A DNA stretch of 64,000 nt from Abditibacterium sp. (GTDB lineage: Bacteria > Armatimonadota > Abditibacteriia > Abditibacteriales > Abditibacteriaceae): NCBI GenBank assembly GCA_030448265.1, contig JAUJNG010000006.1:70967-134966 (forward strand), written 5' to 3'. Positions within the stretch are counted from its first letter, which is position 1. The number at the start of each line of letters is the position of its first letter. Below are positions 6,769 through 17,614 of this stretch, one piece after another. The position numbers were made by a program, and so were the translations under genes. Below the pieces are notes generated by a model, which was not told the DNA's origin, ran no database searches, and saw only the letters and a list, made by a program, of their open reading frames with translations.

Positions 6769-9700
6769 TTAGGCGATTGCGGGGGCCGCTTCCAACGCTT
6801 CGCTCGCCGCTTCGAGAGAACGAGAACTCCAGTTGGTATTGCTCGAAAGCAGACTGTGCGCGTCGTTGCAAGTGAGGGGCCTGGCGAAAAAGTAGCCCTG
6901 GCCGTAATCGCACAAGATGTCGCGCAGCTGCTCCATCTGGGTTTCGGTTTCGATGCCCTCGGCGATGACGTCCATGTTGAGGTTGCGCGCCAGATTGACG
7001 ATGGTGAGCACGATCTCGGAGTTTTCGCCGTTGGGCTGCATACGGCGCACGAACGATTGATCGACTTTGAGCGTATTGAGCGGAAAACGGTGCAAATACG
7101 ACAGGGAAGAGTAGCCCGTCCCGAAATCGTCGATGGAAAGCCGAATTCCCGAGTCGCGGAGCTGATGCAGCATACTGGCGGCGCTGTCGGGGTTATTCAT
7201 CAAAACGCCCTCGGTGATTTCCAGTTTGAGCGACTCCGGCGACAAACCGGTGTCTCTGAGCACGCCTTGAATGTGCGGGATGAGGTCGGGCTGCGCGAAC
7301 TGTTTGCTCGATAAGTTGACGCTGATGGTGAGGTGGCGCTGGGGAAACAGATCCTGCCAGAGCTTGACCTGGGTGCAGGCCTCGCGTAGCACGAAATGGT
7401 CGAGAGGGATGATGAGGCCGGTTTCTTCGGCGAGCGGAATGAATTCGCCTGGTGAGATCATGCCCCGTTCGGGATGCTGCCAGCGCACTAAAGCTTCAAA
7501 ACCAGTGATTTTGCCGGATTCGAGATGGACGATGGGCTGGTAATACACCAGAAAGTTCTGGCGTTCCAGGGCGCGGCGCAGGTCGGTTTCGAGGCGCAGC
7601 GAGAGCAGGGCCTCGGCGTGCATGGCTTCGTCGAAAATGGCGTGGCGCGCGCGTCCCAGCGACTTGGCGCGATACATCGCGGTGTCGGCGTCGCGCAGCA
7701 GGTCTTCGGGGTTGCGGTAATCGGCTGAACTCAGGGCGATGCCAATGCTGGACGTGGAAAAGATTTCCTGGCCGCCGAGCGTAAACGGCTCTGAAAGCGT
7801 GGACTGGATGCGCTCCACGATGCGGGTGGCGTCTCCGGCGTCGATGATGTCGTCGAGCAAAATGGTGAATTCGTCGCCGCCCAGACGCGCCGCCGTATCG
7901 CCAGGACGCAGACACGATTCGAGGCGCCGCGCGACGTTGACGAGCAGGGCATCACCGTTGCCATGCCCCAGACTGTCGTTGATGGTTTTAAAGCGGTCGA
8001 GGTCGAGGAAGCACACCGCGAAGTAATGTCCCTTGCGACGCTGTGTCCGCGTCAGGGCGCGGCCCAGCAAATCCATGAACAGGGCGCGATTGGGAAGACC
8101 GGTGAGGCCGTCATAAAAGGCGTTGCGCTCCAACTGTTCGTTGGCCTCGATTTGCTGCGTTATGTCGCTTTGCGAACCGGCCATGCGCGTGGGCTGTCCG
8201 GTCGCGTCGCACACGCGCAGGCCGCGCGACAATACCCAGACCCAGTGCCGGTCGCGATGCTCCATGCGGTGCTGGCTTTCGAAGTGGGCTTCGCCGCTGC
8301 TTAGATGGGCTTCGAGCTGCGCCTTCATGCGGCTCAAATCGTCGGGGTGAACGCGGCTATACCAGTCGTCGATTCCCGCCCCAATTTCATTGTCCTCGTA
8401 GCCCAGCATCGACTTCCAGCGCGGCGAATAGTAAATTTCACCGGTTTTCAAATCCCAGTCCCACAGGCCGTCGTTGGCGCCGCGCACCGCGAGGGCATAG
8501 CGCTCTTCGGCGCGACGCAGCTGTCTGGCATCTTCCAGTTGAAGAAAGGCGATGCTGACGCTCCACGCCAGCATTCCTCCTGCGAGGGCATTAGCAACCG
8601 GCAGGTAATAATTGAGTCGCGACAGGCAAAACAAAGCTGTGCACCACAGCGCGATGCAAAGCATCAGAGTGGCGAGTCCACTCACTCTGGAATTCCAGCG
8701 AAACGCGATGGCGCCAATCAGGGCCGGAAACGCCAGGATGAGCAGCAGCTTCGTCAGCAAAGATGCCGGACGCAGACTGCGCCCCAGCAAAATATCGTTG
8801 ATGGCGTTGGCCTGCAGGGTAACCGCCGCGTCGATGGATGAGAATGGAGTGGGCCGAATCTCCGTCGAACCGGCGGCGGTGACGCCAATCAGGACAATTT
8901 TGCCTTTGAATTCCGAAGCGGGCACACGGCCAGCCAAAACATTTTTCAGAGTATGAGTCGCAAAAGATTTGTGCGGCCCAATCCAGTTCACCCAGGTGCG
9001 TCCGTCCATATCCAGTGGAATGTGACGGGTTCCACTGGCGGCAGGGAGCACGATTTCATGAGGGCCAGCCACGATCTGGTTTGGTTTGACGTCCAGAAAA
9101 TGCGCTGCGGCGGCCAGCGCAAGCGAGGGATGCAAAGTGGGAGCCTGACCGCCTCGAAAGCCGAGGATGTTGTGGACTTGACGCAGGACACCGTCGACAT
9201 CGGGGGGCGCGTTGATAAGGCCCAGACCGGCAGCCGCTTTTTGCAGCTCGGGCATGGCGGCGGTGCCCCACACCGTCGTGGGAGCCATTGCGCCCTGGGT
9301 GGGAATGCGAAAGCGCGGCAGAATAAGACTGGCATTGGCGGGATTTCCCACCCCGAGGGAGAGGTCTTGCTGCGGTTTGAAGAAAAACGCTGCGGAATGA
9401 ATAACCCGTCCCGACGCCTGCGTGGAGGCGATTAGTTTCGCGTCCTGGTGGGGTGATTTGGAACGGCGCGGAAACATCACGTCGAAAGCGATGGTTTTGG
9501 CTCCTGCCTGCGTCAACTGATCGACCAACTGGCCATAAACACCGCGCGGGATGGGCAGGGGATAGTCCTTTATAGTCGAATCGTCAGCTTCCACGATGAC
9601 GATGTTTGGCGAGGGATAGACGATGCCACGCGCGTTGAACAGCGTGTCGAGGCTGTTTCGCTCCAGGCCGTGAAAAACACCGAACCCGTCGATGATGAAG

Positions 9701-9780
9701 AGGAAAAGGGCGCACAGAGCGCCTAACAACAAACCCTGTCCTGCACGCAGGACAGGGTTGGAGCGGGAACGCGACATCAT
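6769..9780 (-). CDS. CHASE2-PAS-GGDEF-EAL membrane sensor for cyclic di-GMP
   Basis: This 1003-aa protein combines an N-terminal membrane anchor (about 15-35), a periplasmic CHASE2 sensor domain (about 40-330; ARGIVYPSPNIVIVEADD...), three transmembrane helices (about 340-415), a PAS domain (about 425-545; YALAVRGANDGLWDWDL), a GGDEF diguanylate cyclase domain and an EAL phosphodiesterase domain. The cyclase motif LGGDEF is intact, with an inhibitory I-site RPGD five residues upstream. The EAL core (GFEALVRW, DDFGTGYSSL, AEGIETE) also looks catalytic. The net direction of cyclic-di-GMP turnover cannot be told from sequence. It follows the pseudopilin/FecR gene by 45 bases, and CHASE2 sensors are often paired with FecR-domain partners. 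Confidence 0.93.
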   Translation of the reverse strand: MMSRSRSNPVLRAGQGLLLGALCALFLFIIDGFGVFHGLERNSLDTLFNARGIVYPSPNIVIVEADDSTIKDYPLPIPRGVYGQLVDQLTQAGAKTIAFDVMFPRRSKSPHQDAKLIASTQASGRVIHSAAFFFKPQQDLSLGVGNPANASLILPRFRIPTQGAMAPTTVWGTAAMPELQKAAAGLGLINAPPDVDGVLRQVHNILGFRGGQAPTLHPSLALAAAAHFLDVKPNQIVAGPHEIVLPAASGTRHIPLDMDGRTWVNWIGPHKSFATHTLKNVLAGRVPASEFKGKIVLIGVTAAGSTEIRPTPFSSIDAAVTLQANAINDILLGRSLRPASLLTKLLLILAFPALIGAIAFRWNSRVSGLATLMLCIALWCTALFCLSRLNYYLPVANALAGGMLAWSVSIAFLQLEDARQLRRAEERYALAVRGANDGLWDWDLKTGEIYYSPRWKSMLGYEDNEIGAGIDDWYSRVHPDDLSRMKAQLEAHLSSGEAHFESQHRMEHRDRHWVWVLSRGLRVCDATGQPTRMAGSQSDITQQIEANEQLERNAFYDGLTGLPNRALFMDLLGRALTRTQRRKGHYFAVCFLDLDRFKTINDSLGHGNGDALLVNVARRLESCLRPGDTAARLGGDEFTILLDDIIDAGDATRIVERIQSTLSEPFTLGGQEIFSTSSIGIALSSADYRNPEDLLRDADTAMYRAKSLGRARHAIFDEAMHAEALLSLRLETDLRRALERQNFLVYYQPIVHLESGKITGFEALVRWQHPERGMISPGEFIPLAEETGLIIPLDHFVLREACTQVKLWQDLFPQRHLTISVNLSSKQFAQPDLIPHIQGVLRDTGLSPESLKLEITEGVLMNNPDSAASMLHQLRDSGIRLSIDDFGTGYSSLSYLHRFPLNTLKVDQSFVRRMQPNGENSEIVLTIVNLARNLNMDVIAEGIETETQMEQLRDILCDYGQGYFFARPLTCNDAHSLLSSNTNWSSRSLEAASEALEAAPAIA

Positions 9781-9825
9781 TGGATATTCCCAGAAACAGT
9801 GGTCTTAGAAAGCCTCACTGCAGGC

Positions 9826-11025
<1,200 letters not shown>

Positions 11026-11159
11026 GGTGGTGTTTGTTGTGCCCTTAAACGTGCCGTCACCACTTCGGTTCAAGGGCGCTTTACGTCCAGAGGATTTTTT
11101 GATTGTGAATTTATTAGAAGCACAAAAGTTGCCAAAAAGATTTCGTCGCCAAATATTCG

Positions 11160-13073
11160 TCATACCTCTGCTTCAAGTGCGGTTTTGCGCTTGAAAATCA
11201 GCACAGCACTCACAAATCCAAGCGCGCACAACGCAATGAAGCCGCCCAGGCGAAAGGTTTCTGGCTGATACCTGCCCGCCTTCCAGCCTGGGGTGAAACT
11301 GGCGCCACTGGCGCGCAGCGCCCCGCCGATTTCGCGTTGATAGACATCAGCGCCATTGGCAGAAAAGATTTTTTGCCCTGACCTGAGGGGCGCTTCGCCT
11401 TGCAAGGTTACGACATAGCGCACGGCAAGCGAATCGAGCAGCGCCGGCGAAGGCGCTTCCAACAAAACCATGTTGCCGTTGAATTGTGGCGACGGCCCAC
11501 CCGCTTCGCCGCCCACCCAGGCGCGATAGACACGCGGCGAAAGCGAATCGTAGCCGTTGACATCGTGAATGCCATAAACCATCGCGCCGTTGGGCGGCAA
11601 AACGCCTGGCGGATGATTGCGCCCACCGCGCGCCAAGTTTTCAGAGGGCAGCCACGCATTTTTAGGCGTGACGAACAAAACCCGCGCGTTGGGGCCACTG
11701 TTGCGAGCCAGAAAAGTCGTGAGTTGGGTCGGGGGATAAATCGCGGCGCGCGGCGCGGTGGGCTGGGTCGAAAACGCGTTGAAAAACAGTTCGGCGCTCA
11801 CCAAAAGCAGCGCCATGACGGGAAAAACCGCGCTTTTAATTTTGGAACGTCCCAAATCGAGGCCAAATCCCGCCAGAAGCGCCACGCCCAGGCTCCACAA
11901 CAAGAGGGCACGCCCCGTTCCACCCATTTGCGACACGCCAGGCGCGTTGAAAAAGAAAAACTGCGAAACCGGCGTGGCCAGTGCGTAAAGCAAGCCGAAA
12001 ATCGCCAAAGTGAAGGCGTAATTTTTGGGCATAGAAGAAAACAAGGAGAGTAAGGAAAATTTTTCTTTCTCTCTTCTCTTCTTCCTTGCTTCTATTCCCC
12101 AAAAAACACCCAGCATTCCCAGTCCGAGCGCGCCCACGCCCAGATAACCGAAATTTTCGTTCAAACTGCCCCCGCTCATCGGCCAGTTCGGAAAGAGCAG
12201 CGAGGGCCACTCGGCGCCTTGCAGCGCGCGCGGCTTCCAGAATTCCCAGTCGGCGAGCGTGGGTGGGCCGCCGGCGCGATGGCCCAGCCGTGCCAGTTCG
12301 AGCGTCGGCAAAAGCTGCGCGGCGCCCAGACTCAGCGCCAGAAGCGTGGCGCCACACAAAATCGCCAGACCGCGCCATTTGCGCTTTAAAAATGGCTGGC
12401 GCAGCGCCAGGGCCAGCAAAATGTAGAAGAAAATTTGAGCGTGGCCCGCCAGAAGCGCACAACTCAGTGCCAGCGCGAGGAAAAAACTCGCCGCGCCATT
12501 TGTTTCGTCGTCGCTGGCCAATTCAAAGAGCAGAAGGCAAAGCGGCAGCCACGAGGCGGTCGCGAACAGCGTGGGCAGCAAGGCCCAGGCGCTCAGATAG
12601 CCGCAAAACGTGTAAATCACCGCCGCGACGGTGGCGGCGGCGCGGCTCAAATTCCAGCGCCGCGCCAGAAAATAGGTGGCGAAGCTCGCAAGAATCGAGT
12701 GCAAAAACGCCGAGATGCCAAAAGCACGCGCCGTATCGAAAATCCAGAACGGCAGATTTAATGGATATAAAACCGCGCTCTGCGCGTTGGCCAGAAACGG
12801 CGTGCCGGAAAATTGAAACGGGTTCCAGAGCGGAATTTCGCCGCCGCGCAGACTTTGCGCCGCGAAATGCCGCCAGGGAAAATACTGCGCCAGTGCGTCC
12901 CACTGCAAAATCGTCCAGGGCGCGTTGGGGTCGCTTCCGAAGGGCGCGAAACCGCGCAACATCGCGCCAGGCAGTAAAACCTGATCGGTCAGCAGCACGC
13001 GGCTCCAAAATGCCAGGCACAGCGCCGCGAGCAGAAAAAGCGGCGCGCTGGGCCGCGAAAGAAGGGCTTTCAT
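11160..13073 (-). CDS. YfhO-family integral membrane protein
   Basis: This 637-aa polytopic membrane protein begins with the YfhO-type signature: a first TM helix, then a loop with GSDPNAPWTILQWDALAQYFPWR and LWNPFQFSGTPFLANAQSAVLYPLN. About 11-12 hydrophobic segments follow, then a large extracytoplasmic C-terminal domain (about 440-600) and one last TM helix. YfhO-family proteins are GT-C-like and in Gram-positives help glycosylate lipoteichoic acid. The donor and acceptor here are unknown. It starts 54 bases from the divergent gtrA-like gene, and GtrA proteins are proposed to flip lipid-linked sugars, so the two may serve the same surface polysaccharide or glycolipid. Confidence 0.75.
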   Translation of the reverse strand: MKALLSRPSAPLFLLAALCLAFWSRVLLTDQVLLPGAMLRGFAPFGSDPNAPWTILQWDALAQYFPWRHFAAQSLRGGEIPLWNPFQFSGTPFLANAQSAVLYPLNLPFWIFDTARAFGISAFLHSILASFATYFLARRWNLSRAAATVAAVIYTFCGYLSAWALLPTLFATASWLPLCLLLFELASDDETNGAASFFLALALSCALLAGHAQIFFYILLALALRQPFLKRKWRGLAILCGATLLALSLGAAQLLPTLELARLGHRAGGPPTLADWEFWKPRALQGAEWPSLLFPNWPMSGGSLNENFGYLGVGALGLGMLGVFWGIEARKKRREKEKFSLLSLFSSMPKNYAFTLAIFGLLYALATPVSQFFFFNAPGVSQMGGTGRALLLWSLGVALLAGFGLDLGRSKIKSAVFPVMALLLVSAELFFNAFSTQPTAPRAAIYPPTQLTTFLARNSGPNARVLFVTPKNAWLPSENLARGGRNHPPGVLPPNGAMVYGIHDVNGYDSLSPRVYRAWVGGEAGGPSPQFNGNMVLLEAPSPALLDSLAVRYVVTLQGEAPLRSGQKIFSANGADVYQREIGGALRASGASFTPGWKAGRYQPETFRLGGFIALCALGFVSAVLIFKRKTALEAEV

Positions 13074-13127
13074 GCGATTTCAAGACTGGGGCGGGAGGTC
13101 TATTCTAAACTGCTCTTCGATTTATTT

Positions 13128-13592
13128 ATGCGTCAACTCGTTAAATTTTGCATCGTCGGCGCGTCCAGCACCGCCATCGACCTCAGCATCTACGCTTTTT
13201 TGCTCAATGCATTGCCTCAGATGCCCTGGTATGTTTCGCAAACCATCGCATTTTGTTTTGGCGTCACCAACGGCTTCATCTGGAACCGCTTGTGGACATT
13301 TCAGGCCCACCAAGGCGCGGCCCGCAACCAATATCCCAAATTTTTCGTCACCAATGTGATCGGCTGGGCGCTCAATCTGGGCCTGCAAAAAGTGTTTTTG
13401 GTGCTCCTGACCGGCCAACTCGTTCACGCCGCCAATCCCGACCCCCGCACTTTGATTTTGGTCAAGCTGTGCGCCATCCCCATCGTGGTGATCTGGAATT
13501 TTTCGGCGGCACGCTTCTGGACATTTCGCGCACCTGCGCCACCGCGTCAGTCTTCCACTTTGCCGGTTCCTCCCATCGCTTCGTCCGAATAA
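13128..13592 (+). CDS. GtrA family membrane protein
   Basis: This 154-aa protein has four transmembrane helices and the family's opening motif (QLVKFCIVGASSTAIDLSIY) and GVTNGFIWNRLWTFQ, plus the closing FSAARFWTFR. GtrA proteins are implicated in moving undecaprenyl-phosphate-linked sugars across the membrane for O-antigen or wall polysaccharide modification. The tail after residue 140 is Pro/Ser-rich. It is divergent from the YfhO-type gene and converges on lepB with only 8 bases between stops. Confidence 0.88.
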   Translation: MRQLVKFCIVGASSTAIDLSIYAFLLNALPQMPWYVSQTIAFCFGVTNGFIWNRLWTFQAHQGAARNQYPKFFVTNVIGWALNLGLQKVFLVLLTGQLVHAANPDPRTLILVKLCAIPIVVIWNFSAARFWTFRAPAPPRQSSTLPVPPIASSE

Positions 13593-13600
13593 AGTGAAAG

Positions 13601-14185
13601 TTACAGATTGCCAAAGCGCGACATCGGCCACAAAATCATTTGGATACGCCCGCGAATATCCTTTTCTGAAATGGGGCCGTTTTCGCGCGAGTCGTCGGAA
13701 AAATTGCGGTTGTCGCCCATCACATAATAGTGATCCGGCGCCAGCACAATGGAAAGCGTATCCTGAGCGTCGGGACTGTCGGCCAGATACCCTTCGCTCA
13801 GGAGCTTTTTGTTGATGTAAACGCGCCCGCGAAACACGACGATCTCTTCGCCAGGCAGCCCGATGATGCGCTTGACCAGGCTCGCGCCTGGCCCCTTCCA
13901 CGAGGCGGGCGCTTCAAAGAGCACCACATCGCCGCGCCGCCACGAACCCTGCAAAGCCGCGCGGTGATCGACCAGGGTGTAATCGCCGCGATAAAGCGTG
14001 GGCTGCATCGACCCCGAAGTAATCAGCACGCCCTCGAAAGCCAGCATGCGCAGCAAAAGCACGAAGAGCAGCCCCAGCAGGGCGACGCCGCCCAACGTCA
14101 GCGAGCGCATCAGGCGCCGCCGTTCTTTGTGCTCTTCGGGCGAAATTTTGGGCGCTTTGGCGCCGGTCGAAACCACGATACCCAT
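13601..14185 (-). CDS. lepB: Signal peptidase I
   Basis: This 194-aa membrane-bound serine protease removes signal peptides from exported proteins. It has one N-terminal TM helix (about 30-47), then box B SGSMQPTL with nucleophile S59, box D SLVKRIIGLPGEE with general base K105, and box E GDNRNFSDDSRENG. The single TM segment and short length are typical of the Gram-positive/cyanobacterial type. The ATG at 14185 (MGIVVS) is preferred because the codons upstream run into the inverted repeat at 14216. Confidence 0.95.
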   Translation of the reverse strand: MGIVVSTGAKAPKISPEEHKERRRLMRSLTLGGVALLGLLFVLLLRMLAFEGVLITSGSMQPTLYRGDYTLVDHRAALQGSWRRGDVVLFEAPASWKGPGASLVKRIIGLPGEEIVVFRGRVYINKKLLSEGYLADSPDAQDTLSIVLAPDHYYVMGDNRNFSDDSRENGPISEKDIRGRIQMILWPMSRFGNL

Positions 14186-14215
14186 AATTTGATTTTTAAC
14201 CCGTCGCGTTTTTGG

Positions 14216-14307
14216 GGACACAGATGAACCGGATGAAGAGGATAAACACGGATGTCTTCCAGAAAATTATCCGTGTTTATCCTTTTCATCCGGTTCATCT
14301 GTGTTCC
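14216..14307. repeat. Inverted repeat (CACAGATGAACCGGATGAAG type)
   Basis: Arms of about 38 bases (14216-14254 and 14269-14307) are inverted copies with only a few mismatches around a 14-base loop. It occupies the space between lepB and rsmB. Confidence 0.9.
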
Positions 14308-14360
14308 CTTTTGACCCATCCAGACATCAGAGCGAGCAGCCTGAGTTGACTGATACCAAT

Positions 14361-15653
14361 TTACACTCTGCGGCGCAGTTTGGCGGCGAACATCCCGTCG
14401 CTGCCGTGACGGTGCGGAAAGGTGTTCAAAAACCCCTCCTGCGTCGCGGCGGGCGCCAGAAAAGCGGGCGCCATTTCAGTTTCGTAATGCGGGAAACGAG
14501 CCAGAAACGCCTCGATTTGCCCCTGATTTTCCTCGATTTCAAGCGAGCAGGTCGAATAAACCAGCGCGCCTCCCACTTTGACGAGCGGCGCGGCGGCGTC
14601 GAGCAATTCGCGTTGCAACTCAAGCAGCTGCTCCAACTGCGCCGCCGTTTTGCGCCATTTGGCGTCGGGGCGGCGGCGCAGCGTGCCGGTTCCCAGACAG
14701 GGCGCGTCGAGCAAAACCACATCGGCGCCCCCCGTTTCGCGCTCCAGTTGCGGTGCGAGACCCCGAAAATCTCCGGCGCGGGTTTCGACACACGAGATTC
14801 CCAATCGAGTCGCGTTGTCGCGCACCATCTCCAAACGAGGCGGCGCGCTGTCGAGGGCCAGAATTCGACCCGCATCGCCCATGATTTGCGCCAGATGCGT
14901 GGTTTTTCCGCCAGGCGCGCTCGCGGCGTCGATGACGAAATCGCCCGCGGCCGGCGCCGCGAGAAGGGAAACCAACTGCGCCGCCTCGTCCTGGGCGATG
15001 ATTTGTCCTTTTTTCCACTGCGGCAGCGCCGTCGCGTCGCCCCGTTCCAAAAGGAGCGCGTCGGGCGATAAATTTCCGCTTGTCGCGCCCGAAATTTGAT
15101 TCAGCATCTCGTCGCGCGTGGTTTGGAGCGTGTTGACGCGCAAACAGAGTGGCGCGATTTGATTATTGGCGCGCAGAATCTCGGCGGTTTCGTTCGGGCC
15201 GAAGCGCTTCAGGTAGCGCTCGACCAGCCATTTCGGATGAGAAAATTCGATGGAAAGATCGTTCGAGGCGCGCCACTCGGAAGCCAGACGGCGCGTGATG
15301 GCGTTGACGAAACCAGTCGCCGAGGCCAATTTTTCGCCCTTCATCAAGCCCGCGTATTCGTTGGCGAGGGCGCGGTCGGGGGTTTGCAGCGCAATTTTTT
15401 CGTATTGCGCCAGTCGCAGCGCGGCGCGCACGGGCGCATCGAGTTTGGCGAGCGGTTTTTGGAGCAGGGGCGCTAAAGTCCAGTCGAGGCGCGCGCGGTG
15501 GCGCAGCGTTCCCGAATAAATCTCGCGCGCGAAAGGGCGCACATCGCTTTCGAGAGATGCGAAATCGCCCGTTGTGAACGCCTCGCGCTCCGAGGCGACG
15601 AGGGCGAGCATCGCGGCGCGGCGCGCGAGAGTTTTGGGGTGGATTTCGGGCAT
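14361..15653 (-). CDS. rsmB: 16S rRNA (cytosine-967-C5)-methyltransferase
   Basis: This 430-aa enzyme methylates C967 of 16S rRNA using S-adenosylmethionine. The N-terminal NusB-like RNA-binding domain (about 1-135; ARRAAMLALV...REIYSGTLRHRARLDW) precedes a Rossmann methyltransferase domain with the SAM motif DAASAPGGKTTHLAQ, the motif IV Cys in LDAPCLGTGTLRRRPDAKWR, and the catalytic motif VI YSTCSLEIEENQ. I start at the ATG at 15653 (MPEIHPK) because upstream codons lie in an inverted repeat. With fmt and def following on the same strand, it forms the common translation-related rsmB-fmt-def neighbourhood, here with repeats inserted between the genes. Confidence 0.93.
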   Translation of the reverse strand: MPEIHPKTLARRAAMLALVASEREAFTTGDFASLESDVRPFAREIYSGTLRHRARLDWTLAPLLQKPLAKLDAPVRAALRLAQYEKIALQTPDRALANEYAGLMKGEKLASATGFVNAITRRLASEWRASNDLSIEFSHPKWLVERYLKRFGPNETAEILRANNQIAPLCLRVNTLQTTRDEMLNQISGATSGNLSPDALLLERGDATALPQWKKGQIIAQDEAAQLVSLLAAPAAGDFVIDAASAPGGKTTHLAQIMGDAGRILALDSAPPRLEMVRDNATRLGISCVETRAGDFRGLAPQLERETGGADVVLLDAPCLGTGTLRRRPDAKWRKTAAQLEQLLELQRELLDAAAPLVKVGGALVYSTCSLEIEENQGQIEAFLARFPHYETEMAPAFLAPAATQEGFLNTFPHRHGSDGMFAAKLRRRV

Positions 15654-15683
15654 TTGGAAAATTGGGGTGGCCGCAAGGTTGGA

Positions 15684-15888
15684 AACCTTCCCCGCCCCCT
15701 CCTTCGTAAACGGATGGTGAGGGTTGGGAATTTCAACACAGAGAACACAGAGGAACAGAGGACTTTTCAAAGGGGATTTCGCTTGAAACTTCTCAAAAAA
15801 TCTTTGTGGCCCTCTGTTTCTCTGTGTTCTCTGTGTTGAAATTCCCAACCCTCACCATCCGTTTACGAAGGAGGGGGCAGGGGAGGTT
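15684..15888. repeat. Large inverted repeat with CACAGAGAACACAGAGG inner arm
   Basis: The arms are about 75-80 bases (15684-15761 and about 15810-15888) and almost perfectly inverted around a 50-base loop. The inner part (AACACAGAGAACACAGAGG) is related to the elements at 33152 and 48088. The outer part (CCTCCTTCGTAAACGGATGG) is unique in this window. Confidence 0.92.
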
Positions 15889-15893
15889 TACAA

Positions 15894-16814
15894 TTACCGC
15901 ATCGAATCTCCCACTTCCAAGCGCGCGCCCCGCGCCCAGTCGCCCGCGTTCATGCGAGCTTTACCCGCCGCCTGAACTTCCAAGACCCTGACCACGCCTG
16001 CCCCCGACGCGACGAGAACGCCCTGTTTTCCAGCTTCCAAAACCGTTCCCGCCGCGCCGTTTCCCGCCTCGACCTGCGCGCGCCAGATTTTAAGCGGCGC
16101 GCCGCCAAAACCCGTTTGCGCCGTCGGCCAGGGGTTCATGGCGCGAATCAAATTGACGATTTCAAGGGCTGGTTTCGACCAGTCAATTTCGGCCATTTCC
16201 TTCCTGATTTGCGGGCAAAACGTGACGCCGCTTTCCTCCTGTGGCGTGCGCGGCGCGGTGCCCTTTTCGAGAAGCCCGAAGGTTTCGCGCAAAACTTCGG
16301 CGCCGATTCCCGTCAGGCGCTCCAAAAGCTCGCCGGAGGTTTCGCCGTCTTGAATTTCGACTTCGCGTTGTTGAATGATGTCGCCCGCGTCGAGTTTTTC
16401 GGCCATCCACTGCGTGGTCACGCCGGTGGTTTTGTCGCCGTGCCAGATCGCGTATTGCACCGGCGCCGCGCCGCGCCAGCGCGGAAGCAGCGAAAAATGG
16501 AGGTTGACACACCCGCGCGGCGCCATTTCCAAAACTTCGCGCGGCAAAATCTGGCCGAAAGCCACAACGGCAATCGCGTCGGGCGAAAACTCGCGCAGTT
16601 GCGCGATAAATTCCTCATTTCGCGCCCGCTCCGGCTGCAAAACGGAGATTTCGAGTTCGAGCGCGCGTTTTTTGACCGGCGAAGCGAGCAGTTCGTGCCC
16701 GCGCCCGCCGATTTTATCGGGCTGCGTCACGGCGACGATGATTTCGTGGTCGCGCGCCAGAGTTTCCAGGCACGGCACTGCGAGCGCAGGCGTGCCCATA
16801 AAAGCAATTTTCAT
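15894..16814 (-). CDS. fmt: Methionyl-tRNA formyltransferase
   Basis: This 306-aa enzyme formylates Met-tRNAfMet from 10-formyltetrahydrofolate for translation initiation. Visible family features are the N-terminal MKIAFMGTPALAVPCLE, the catalytic NLHFSLLPRWRGAAPVQ (Asn/His/Ser triad region), the Asp in EKLDAGDII, and the C-terminal OB-like domain with NPWPTAQT. It lies upstream of rsmB and downstream of def on the minus strand. Its stop codon is 6 bases from the end of the inverted repeat at 15684. Confidence 0.96.
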   Translation of the reverse strand: MKIAFMGTPALAVPCLETLARDHEIIVAVTQPDKIGGRGHELLASPVKKRALELEISVLQPERARNEEFIAQLREFSPDAIAVVAFGQILPREVLEMAPRGCVNLHFSLLPRWRGAAPVQYAIWHGDKTTGVTTQWMAEKLDAGDIIQQREVEIQDGETSGELLERLTGIGAEVLRETFGLLEKGTAPRTPQEESGVTFCPQIRKEMAEIDWSKPALEIVNLIRAMNPWPTAQTGFGGAPLKIWRAQVEAGNGAAGTVLEAGKQGVLVASGAGVVRVLEVQAAGKARMNAGDWARGARLEVGDSMR

Positions 16815-16820
16815 GGTTTA

Positions 16821-16911
16821 GAGGCAATAGGGAACAGGCAACAGGCAATAGTAAAGCGGGGCGCAAAAGTGCTCGTTTTCACTTTCACTATTGCCTGTTG
16901 CCTATTGCCTC
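16821..16911. repeat. Inverted repeat overlapping the 3' end of def
   Basis: The left arm (16821-16852, GAGGCAATAGGGAACAGGCA...) is inverted at 16887-16911. The right arm reaches into def and supplies its last codons and stop (S-R-Q-stop). Confidence 0.9.
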
Positions 16912-17525
16912 GAATTTCTCTCCACCCGTTCGCGCAGCACATCAGGGACGTGGGTATCGGGCGGGAATTTGCGGGCTTTGTAGGCGGCGGCGATGGCGTC
17001 GGGCGTGGTTTTTTTCATCAGAATCGTGTCCTCGCCCTCGTCGTCCACGCCTTCGATGAGCCAGGAAATCGAATCGGGAATGGCGCGCTGCAAATACATC
17101 ACGCCGTCGAGATGATCGATTTCGTGTTGCACACAGGTCGCGGCGCGGCCCGTTTCGTCGCTGTCTTCAAGTTCCCATTCGACCGGCTTGCCCTTGGCAT
17201 CGCGCCCCGTGACGACCACTCGCTTGGCGCGTTTGACGCGCGCCTGCACGCCAGGAATCGAAAGACAGCCTTCATCGCCGGTGCATTGGCCTTCGCGCCG
17301 CACGATTTTGGGATTGATGAGCGCGTGAGTTTCGTCGCCGATGCGAAACACGAAAATGCGCCGCGAAACCCCGACCTGAGGCGCCGCGAGTCCGGCGCCG
17401 TCGGCGGCGTTCATGGTTTCGATCATGTCGGCGATGAGTTTTTTATCGGCGGGCGTCAATTTATCGACCGCCACCGCCTTTTTGCGAAGCACTGGGTCGC
17501 CCCAGATGCGAATGGGTAAAAGCAT
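16902..17525 (-). CDS. def: Peptide deformylase
   Basis: This 207-aa iron (or zinc) hydrolase removes the formyl group from nascent protein N-termini. All three motifs are present: GAGLAAPQ (43-50), EGCLS (85-89, C87 a metal ligand) and QHEIDH (133-138, two His ligands and catalytic Glu135). The C-terminus after about residue 160 is longer than in E. coli Def and acidic. The final three codons and stop come from the arm of the inverted repeat at 16821-16911, so the native C-terminus may have been slightly different. Confidence 0.96.
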   Translation of the reverse strand: MLLPIRIWGDPVLRKKAVAVDKLTPADKKLIADMIETMNAADGAGLAAPQVGVSRRIFVFRIGDETHALINPKIVRREGQCTGDEGCLSIPGVQARVKRAKRVVVTGRDAKGKPVEWELEDSDETGRAATCVQHEIDHLDGVMYLQRAIPDSISWLIEGVDDEGEDTILMKKTTPDAIAAAYKARKFPPDTHVPDVLRERVERNSRQ

Positions 17526-17540
17526 TTTTTTGAGGAATAC

Positions 17541-17611
17541 GGGAGACGGAATACGGGAGACGGAAGATGCGAAACGCGCTTAGCGCTCCCGTATTCCGTA
17601 TGCCGTCTCCC
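17541..17611. repeat. Inverted repeat between def and the gluzincin gene
   Basis: The left arm has tandem GGGAGACGGAATAC units. The right arm CCCGTATTCCGTATGCCGTCTCCC (17587-17611) is its inverted copy. It ends 4 bases before the next stop codon. Confidence 0.8.
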
Positions 17612-17614
17612 TTG

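Noticed and set aside
16116-17519. 467-aa plus-strand open frame across fmt and def
   Set aside because: Antisense to two clear genes and composed of His/Arg/Phe-rich shadow translation; no family features.
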